A model generated the notes under the pieces. That model was not told where the DNA came from and made no database searches. It worked only from the letters and a program-made list of their open reading frames with translations. DNA of 64,000 bases from CAVPHV01 sp963821095 (GTDB lineage: Bacteria; Actinomycetota; Acidimicrobiia; Spongiisociales; UBA5794). Positions 58,861-64,000 of this stretch are shown here, one piece after another. Each line of letters opens with the position of its first letter. Positions within the stretch are counted from its first letter, which is position 1. Made by a program: the position numbers and the translations under genes. Location of the stretch: NCBI GenBank assembly GCA_963821095.1, contig CAWGCJ010000016.1:1-64000 (forward strand), given 5' to 3'.

Positions 58861-59940
58861 ATGCGAGCGTTGCGAAAAACGGCACCAGGGGCCGGCCTCG
58901 AGATGGCCGATGTGCCGATACCCGAGATCGGGCGGGATGAGGTGCTCATCCAGGTCAAGGCAACCTCGATCTGCGGCACCGACCTGCACATCTATCGATG
59001 GGATCCCTGGGCTGCCGAGCATGTGATGGCTCCGCTCACCGTCGGTCATGAGTTGTGTGGGATCGTCGTCGACCGCGGCTCGGCGGTCGACGAGCCGGAA
59101 ATCGGGCAACTCGTCTCGGTGGAGTCCCACGTGGTGTGTGGGCGCTGCTCGTGGTGCCGCACCGGCAAGGGCCATCTCTGCCCTCACACCCGCATCCTGG
59201 GGGTGCATCGCGACGGGGCCTACGCCGACTACGTCGCGGTTCCGGCGATCAACGCCTGGCCCGATCCTCCGACGATGCCGTATTCGATTGCCTCACTCCA
59301 GGAGAACTTCGGCAACGCGGTGCACACCGCCAGCACGCCGACGCTCGCCGGCTGCAAGGTTCTGGTCACCGGGATGGGGCCGGTCGGCATCATGGCATTG
59401 GCTGCCGCCAAGGCGCTGGGCGCTCGGTCGGTGTTCGCCACCGATGTCAGCGCTTATCGGCTCGAGCTTGCAGCGAAGATGGGCGCGGATCTTGCGCTGA
59501 ATCCGCTCATCGATGATGTCGATGCCGCGGTGTTGGCCGAGACGGACGGCGAGGGCGTCGACGTCTTGCTCGAGATGTCGGGTGCCCCGCAGGCAATCGA
59601 CACCGGTTTTGCGCTGCTCAAGCCCGGGGGAGAGGCCGCCTTGCTGGGGCTGACGTCCCATTCGCTCACCTTCGACCTCGATGACCACGTGATTTTCAAG
59701 GGCGCCACCGTGTACGGCATTTTTGGGCGCAAGCTCTGGGAGACCTGGTACCAAGCACGCGGTCTGATGCGGTCCGGGGCGATCGATCTGGCCCCCATTG
59801 TGACTCACCGCTTCGCCCTCGAAGAATTCGAGCAGGCTTTTGCGCTCATGGACTCGGGCGAGTGCGGCAAGATCGTCATGTTTCCCGATCCGGCGGACGC
59901 CGACGGGCCGCTGGTGAACAATCCCCAGGAGGCCACCTGA
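58861..59940 (+). CDS. tdh: L-threonine 3-dehydrogenase Tdh
   Basis: A 359-aa zinc-dependent dehydrogenase that oxidises threonine to 2-amino-3-ketobutyrate with NAD. Catalytic zinc ligands are in TSICGTDLHIYRWD and GHELCG. Structural zinc is held by the Cys cluster CGRCSWCRTGKGHLC. The NAD fold reads VLVTGMGPVGIMALAAAKAL. The pattern DLHIYRWDPWA is specific to Tdh. The stop overlaps the kbl start (TGATG), confirming the pathway operon. Confidence 0.95.
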   Translation: MRALRKTAPGAGLEMADVPIPEIGRDEVLIQVKATSICGTDLHIYRWDPWAAEHVMAPLTVGHELCGIVVDRGSAVDEPEIGQLVSVESHVVCGRCSWCRTGKGHLCPHTRILGVHRDGAYADYVAVPAINAWPDPPTMPYSIASLQENFGNAVHTASTPTLAGCKVLVTGMGPVGIMALAAAKALGARSVFATDVSAYRLELAAKMGADLALNPLIDDVDAAVLAETDGEGVDVLLEMSGAPQAIDTGFALLKPGGEAALLGLTSHSLTFDLDDHVIFKGATVYGIFGRKLWETWYQARGLMRSGAIDLAPIVTHRFALEEFEQAFALMDSGECGKIVMFPDPADADGPLVNNPQEAT

Positions 59941-61124
59941 TGGGCAAGTCCGATTTCCTTGCGGCCGAACTCCAGGCACTGCGCGAGTCGGGGAACTTCA
60001 ATCGTATTCGGACGCTGGGCAGCCCCCAGGGCGGGTGGATCCAAGTCGACGGCAAGCGGGTGCTCAACTTCTGTTCGAACAACTACCTCGGACTGGCCAA
60101 CGACCCGCGCCTCGTCGCCGCAGCCAAGGCTGCGCTCGATCGGTTCGGGATCGGACCCGGTGCGGTCCGCAGCATCGCGGGGACCATGGACATTCACCGC
60201 GAACTGGAGCGCAGACTCGCCGAATTCAAGGATGTGCCGGGCGCCATCTCTCTGCAGTCCGGGTTCACGGCCAACCTGGCCGTGATACCGGCACTGGTCG
60301 GTGACGGTGACGTGATCATCTCGGATGAACTCAATCACGCTTCGATTGTCGACGGCGTCAGGCTTTCCAAGGCCCGCCGGATGATCTACCCACACGCAAA
60401 CGTCGCAGCTTTGGGGGAGCGGCTGGCCGAGGCGCGCCTTGGCGGCGCCGAACAGATCTTGGTGATCACCGATGGCGTGTTCTCGATGGACGGTGACCTC
60501 GCCCCGCTGGACGGCATCGTCGCGGCAGCGGAAACCCACGACGCTCTCGTCATGGTCGACGACGCTCATGGCGAGGGCGTGCTCGGCCGCGGCGGACGCG
60601 GCATTGTCGACCATTTTGGCCTCCACGGCAGGGTCGACATCGAAGTTGGAACGATGTCGAAGGCCTTCGGGGTCATGGGCGGCTACATCGCAGGATCGGA
60701 GGACCTCGTGCAGTGGCTCACCCAGCGGGGGCGACCATTTCTGTTCTCCTCGGCTCCGACTCCGCCGGATGTCGCCGCTTGCCTTGCCTCGGTCGACATT
60801 CTGGAGGCGTCGACCGAATTGGTCGACCGGCTGTGGGAGAACGCTCGGCAGTTCAAGGAGATGATGAGTCACGCCGGCTTCGACATCGGTGTCAGCGAGA
60901 CACCCATCACTCCGGTGATGCTCGGCGACGTCAAGCTTGCACGGGAGTTCTCGGCTCGGCTTTTTGAGACGCAGGACGTGTTTGCGCAAGCCATTGGGTA
61001 CCCAACCGTGCCGGTGGGCAAGGCCCGGATTCGGGTCATGATTTCCGCCGCCCACAGCTCCGAAGATCTCGAGCGCGGCGCCGCAGCCTTCACGGCAGTC
61101 GGCCGTGACCTCGGGGTGATCTGA
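59940..61124 (+). CDS. kbl: 2-amino-3-ketobutyrate CoA ligase Kbl
   Basis: A 394-aa PLP enzyme that splits 2-amino-3-ketobutyrate with CoA into glycine and acetyl-CoA. It has NFCSNNYLGLANDPRLVAAA, the phosphate-binding DDAHGEGVLGRGGRG and the PLP lysine in TMSKAFGVMGGYIAG. Together with tdh it completes threonine degradation. The glycine made could feed GcvP, encoded under a glycine riboswitch in this window. Confidence 0.96.
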   Translation: MGKSDFLAAELQALRESGNFNRIRTLGSPQGGWIQVDGKRVLNFCSNNYLGLANDPRLVAAAKAALDRFGIGPGAVRSIAGTMDIHRELERRLAEFKDVPGAISLQSGFTANLAVIPALVGDGDVIISDELNHASIVDGVRLSKARRMIYPHANVAALGERLAEARLGGAEQILVITDGVFSMDGDLAPLDGIVAAAETHDALVMVDDAHGEGVLGRGGRGIVDHFGLHGRVDIEVGTMSKAFGVMGGYIAGSEDLVQWLTQRGRPFLFSSAPTPPDVAACLASVDILEASTELVDRLWENARQFKEMMSHAGFDIGVSETPITPVMLGDVKLAREFSARLFETQDVFAQAIGYPTVPVGKARIRVMISAAHSSEDLERGAAAFTAVGRDLGVI

Positions 61125-61191
61125 GGCGCCCGGAAGGCGGTTCGCAAAGTCGACACTCTGTCGGGTCGCGAACCTGCATAACATCCGGTTC

Positions 61192-61636
61192 ATGGAGTCC
61201 GACGTCCAGGTCAGCCGGAGCGTTCTGTTGCGCGTCGTATACGGCGCGCTCGGCTTTGCGTTCTTGGGTCTCGGCATTGCCGGGACCTTCATTCCCGGCC
61301 TTCCCGGGACGGTGAACTTGTTGGTGGCGCTCTGGTTCTTCTCGATGTCGAGCGAGCGAATGCACCGCTGGATGCTTGCGAACAAGCTGTTTGGCAAGCA
61401 ATTGCGCGACTACAAGGCGGGACTCGGAATCCCGCGTCGGGTCAAGATCATTGCCGTCACCTCGATCGTGACCGCAGTCGGCGTCTCCACGATCTTCTTC
61501 ATAGACAACACCTGGCTCCGGATCGGTTTGATCCTGTTCGGTCTCGTCGGCGTGTGGTTCGTCCTCAGCCGCCCGACCACGGAAATCGAAGTCGCCCGCC
61601 GCGAAGCCACCACGCCTCCAGGGCTGCGTCTCCTGA
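61192..61636 (+). CDS. DUF454 (YbaN-like) membrane protein, 3' end uncertain
   Basis: The start at 61192 gives LLRVVYGALGFAFLGLGIAG, then TFIPGLPGTVNLLVALWFFS, RMHRWMLANKLFGKQLRDYK and two further helices, the DUF454 pattern. The frame has no stop until 62361, which would run antisense through the DivIVA-like gene. A +1 shift before 61634 would end the protein at TGA 61634-61636 at about 147 aa, the usual family length. The exact end is therefore not settled. Confidence 0.75.
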
Positions 61637-61713
61637 GCGTACCGAACGTGGCGGCGGGCCGTCCCAGGGGGAAGGACGACCCGCCGCTCTCAGCCCCACT
61701 CCGCCGGGGTGAA

Positions 61714-62860
61714 CTAGCGCCCGCGCTGGATCGGATCCTGGCCTTCCTCGCGCAGGCGGGCGCGCAGACCTCGGGCTCTGCGCTGGTAGATCGTCTCGGT
61801 GGCATCGCCTTCGTGACGGGCGGTTTCAGGATCGAGCAGCCGCCGATCGGCGGGCGGTCGACCCGATCCATCGGGTTCGGCGAACGCCACGGTGCGGGCC
61901 CGCACCAGCCGCGCCAACGCCTCCAACTCGGACCGGCGTCGGGTGGCACGGTCGAACCCGTCGGTCGACTGGATCACGGTGGCGATTCCAACCGGGCCAC
62001 CGATCGTATCGATCGAGGTGGTCTCGGCAAGATCGCCGGGGGTGCGGCTCGCGCCGACTGGAGGCGGATCGATGCCCGGCGCCACTTCTTCGCCGGCCGA
62101 ATCCTCCGCTCGATCAGAGGTAGGGTCGGTGAGATCGATGGTCCGATGCTCGAGGTCGATCATCTCGCCGATCATGCCGGTGCGCTCGAGGGTCGTATCG
62201 GCGAGTCTCCTGAGTTCTCGCTCGATGTCCCCCACTGCGGTGCGCAACTGGGCGGTGCGGCGCTCCAGTTCTTCCGTGTCGCTCCGGGCCTCCTCGACGA
62301 TTTCTTTGGCCCGGGTCTGGGCGTGGTCGAGGATCTCGTCGGATTGTGCCTGTGCCGTTGAGACTCGCTCGGCCGCATCTGCCTTCGCCTTGCCGAGCAA
62401 CTCTTCGGAGCGGACGTTCGCCTGTGAGACGACGGTCGCCGACTCGGCCAGTGCCTTGGAACGAATCTCCTCGGCCTCGTTGGCGGCAACGGTTACCAAC
62501 GCCTCGGCCTCGGCGCGTCGTGTGGTGCGGAGTTCGTCGATCTCAGCCTTGACTCTGGCGCGTAGTTCCTTTGTTTCCGAGAGCGCCGATGAGATCAGGG
62601 TCTCAGCCTCGCGGCGGCTGGCTGCCGCTGTTGCGGCGGCGTCGCTCGCCGCGGTCGCAGTTACCTGATCGGCCTCTGCGGTCGCGGCTGCGGTGAGCCG
62701 AGTCGCCTCATCTGCAGCGGCGCGGAGCGTTGTTTCGGCCTGGCGGCGATGAGTCGAAAGGACACGATTGGCCTCCTCAGTCTTGGCTTCGGCTTCGGCA
62801 ATGGCCGAGGTCAGTATCTCGTCGGCCCGCGCCCGGGCGGACGAGGCGCTTTGCCTTGGC
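61714..62860 (-). CDS. Long DivIVA-type coiled-coil protein 2, C-terminal part
   Basis: This frame carries the coiled coil from about 62850 (ASSARARADEILTSAIAEAE) down to a natural end at 61714. It is rich in Ala, Glu and Arg heptads (AKADAAERVSTAQAQSDEIL) and finishes with a short charged tail. It continues the N-terminal part (next entry) through one +1 shift in GGCAAAGCGCC near 62847-62856. Confidence 0.82.
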
Positions 62861-63301
62861 GATCTCGAGCATCTCGGCCGCCTCGGCACGCATTCGCTCG
62901 CCGTCTTCGTCGGCTTGGGCTCGGCCGGCAGTTGCCGCCGCGTACAGGCTGTCGGCATCTGCCGCCGCCTTGGCCAGCATGGCGTCGATCTGGGTTTCCG
63001 TCTCAGCGATGATCTCGTCTGCACGGCTACGGGCGGAGTCCCCCAACTGTTCCGCTTCACGTTTGGCCTCGGCGATCATTTCGTCGCGGGTCCGCTGCGC
63101 GGCAACAAACGTGCGGTGGATCGCCTCGCTGGCATCATCCGCCTCGCGCAACTTCACCTCGAGTTCTTGGGTGAGCGCCTCGTATTCGCGCAGCGTGCCG
63201 GCCAATCGGCCCATGGCCGCATCGACTTCAGCGGGGTCGTACCCGCGCCTTCGTACCACCGTGAAGTGGTGCGATTCGATCGTGGATGATCGGACTCGCA
63301 T
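62777..63301 (-). CDS. Long DivIVA-type coiled-coil protein 2, N-terminal part
   Basis: ATG 63301 starts STIESHHFTVVRRRGYDPAE and VDAAMGRLAGTLREYEALTQ, a DivIVA-type N-terminus with the RRGYDP motif, then coiled coil (KREAEQLGDSARSRADEIIA). Beyond 62850 the frame becomes arginine-rich and stops at 62777. Joined with the previous entry it gives a protein of about 529 aa, a paralog of the 51113-53176 product. Confidence 0.85.
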   Translation of the reverse strand: MRVRSSTIESHHFTVVRRRGYDPAEVDAAMGRLAGTLREYEALTQELEVKLREADDASEAIHRTFVAAQRTRDEMIAEAKREAEQLGDSARSRADEIIAETETQIDAMLAKAAADADSLYAAATAGRAQADEDGERMRAEAAEMLEIAKAKRLVRPGAGRRDTDLGHCRSRSQD

Positions 63302-63503
63302 CCCAATGTCCTTCCCCGGACCGCTCCGCCCATCAAGGCCCCTTGCGACCCTGCAGAGCAACCGAGGGAGGTTGCATTATGTGTGTGTGCGCAGCGGACT
63401 CTAGAGAGAACGCGAAAACCGTCGCAAATGCCATTGGTGTGGTTTTGGCCCCCCAGCAAAAGGATTCTTGCCGGGCGATGGGTTCGCGGCATAGGGTTGG
63501 GGG

Positions 63504-63731
63504 ATGGAACTGATCAAGGTTGAGATCCAGAAGGACTGGCTATCCGTCAACGATATCTGCGACTACATGGGGGTCTCCGCTTTTGTGGTCACCGGCCAGC
63601 TCCGCTCCGGCAACCTGCCTGCGGTCAAGTTCGGCCGGGAGTGGCGGATCGCCCGGCAGGACTTCGAGGATTGGATCAACGCCCAACGCATCGAGTCCCG
63701 GACCAGGGGGGCCATGGACGTCGACGCCTGA
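63504..63731 (+). CDS. Excisionase-like helix-turn-helix protein
   Basis: A 75-aa protein with a MerR/excisionase-type winged helix: WLSVNDICDYMGVSAFVVTG, then LPAVKFGREWRIARQDFEDW. Such HTH_17 proteins are usually small DNA-binding regulators and are not proof of a mobile element. No integrase is nearby. It is divergent from DivIVA-like gene 2. Confidence 0.85.
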   Translation: MELIKVEIQKDWLSVNDICDYMGVSAFVVTGQLRSGNLPAVKFGREWRIARQDFEDWINAQRIESRTRGAMDVDA

Positions 63732-63743
63732 GCCGTCGTCGGT

Positions 63744-64000
63744 TCAGTCGCTTTCCATCGGCTCCATGTCGCCCGCCCGTCGTCCCACCAGGAGTTGCGC
63801 CGTCACCGGTTCGCCGCGCAGGTCGATGCGGTTGTCGATTTCTTCGAGCACCCACTCCGGTCCGAGCGCTGACGCAGTCGAATGATCCAGCAGCACCTCG
63901 CCGGGGCCGGCAATCGAGTCGAGCGCCATGGCGACACGGGGCGGATCCCCGAAGACCCCGTAGGTGAGTTGGGTCGTCGACAGCAACCCGGCGACGACCT
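63744..64000 (-). CDS. Cyclase-like domain protein, C-terminal end (partial)
   Basis: The frame is open to the window edge. The visible 85 residues read STTQLTYGVFGDPPRVAMAL, AGPGEVLLDHSTASAL and IDLRGEPVTAQLLVGRR. This fits the end of a class III adenylate/guanylate cyclase catalytic domain, where VFGDPPRVAMAL stands for the usual GDxVNxAARL. It is probably a regulatory cyclase or a cyclase-domain relic; the catalytic residues lie outside the window. Confidence 0.6.
   Translation of the reverse strand, partial: VVAGLLSTTQLTYGVFGDPPRVAMALDSIAGPGEVLLDHSTASALGPEWVLEEIDNRIDLRGEPVTAQLLVGRRAGDMEPMESD

Noticed and set aside
61637..62361. Long C-terminal extension of the DUF454 protein
   Set aside because: It is antisense to the DivIVA-like coiled-coil gene, is low-complexity, and would be unlike any DUF454 protein.
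63504..63731. Excisionase of an integrated element
   Set aside because: HTH_17 proteins are common single regulators. There is no integrase, attachment repeat or phage gene nearby and codon use looks the same as the neighbours.

Overview
The window is high-GC bacterial chromosome from an actinobacterium. The evidence is a dnaK-grpE-dnaJ-hspR operon, a BON+OmpA protein resembling mycobacterial ArfA, two long DivIVA-type coiled-coil proteins, a Thr-rich lipoprotein linker, and frequent GTG starts. A deep-branching class such as Acidimicrobiia is my best guess but is inference only. I found no rRNA, confident tRNA, CRISPR array, insertion sequence or prophage. The content is housekeeping and metabolic, in short operons on both strands.

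Layout. 1-11 kb: the end of an ABC exporter, clpB, small membrane proteins, an ICMT-like methyltransferase, an EamA transporter coupled to an archease-like protein, mscL, a DUF427 protein, a P-loop protein and an M24 peptidase. 11.4-17.7 kb: a complete peptide-type ABC importer. 17.7-21.7 kb: the heat-shock operon with its repressor HspR. 21.8-25.4 kb: a DUF2007-like protein, then a co-directional BON/OmpA, HhH and PATAN cassette. 25.4-30.6 kb: NDH-2, RtcB, archease, an arginase-like protein and a YdeI-like protein. 30.6-33.8 kb: a tandem glycine riboswitch and gcvP. 33.9-39.7 kb: an FtsX/ABC export pair divergent from a TetR regulator, an MFS transporter and an ABC ATPase. 39.8-49.5 kb: ilvC, a TfoX-N protein, an APC-USP transporter, a CYTH/CYTH-like/DinG/CHAD group and a VOC protein. 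49.8-53.2 kb: membrane proteins and DivIVA-like protein 1. 53.2-58.7 kb: a beta-oxidation pair and an ABC exporter. 58.9-61.1 kb: tdh-kbl. 61.2-64 kb: a DUF454 protein, DivIVA-like protein 2, an HTH protein and the end of a cyclase-like gene.

How genes connect. Tdh and Kbl turn threonine into glycine and acetyl-CoA. GcvP, under a glycine-sensing riboswitch, starts glycine cleavage. HspR probably controls both the dnaK operon and clpB, because both upstream regions carry ACTCAAG half-sites. RtcB and archease form an RNA-ligation pair. CYTH and CHAD proteins often go together in triphosphate or polyphosphate biology.

The most striking feature is that seven otherwise intact genes contain eight frame breaks, and all eight have the same sign: one extra base, needing a +1 shift. 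The genes are the ABC solute-binding protein, gcvP, a CYTH-like gene, dinG (twice), a hypothetical gene, fadJ-like and DivIVA-like 2. Insertion-biased consensus error is the simplest explanation, but the uniform sign should be checked against reads. Other points of interest are a family of two-tier palindromes with a TTTTGGCG arm (three copies), a DppC-type permease with a large extracytoplasmic insert, a divergent second archease, and the BON/OmpA-HhH-PATAN cassette.
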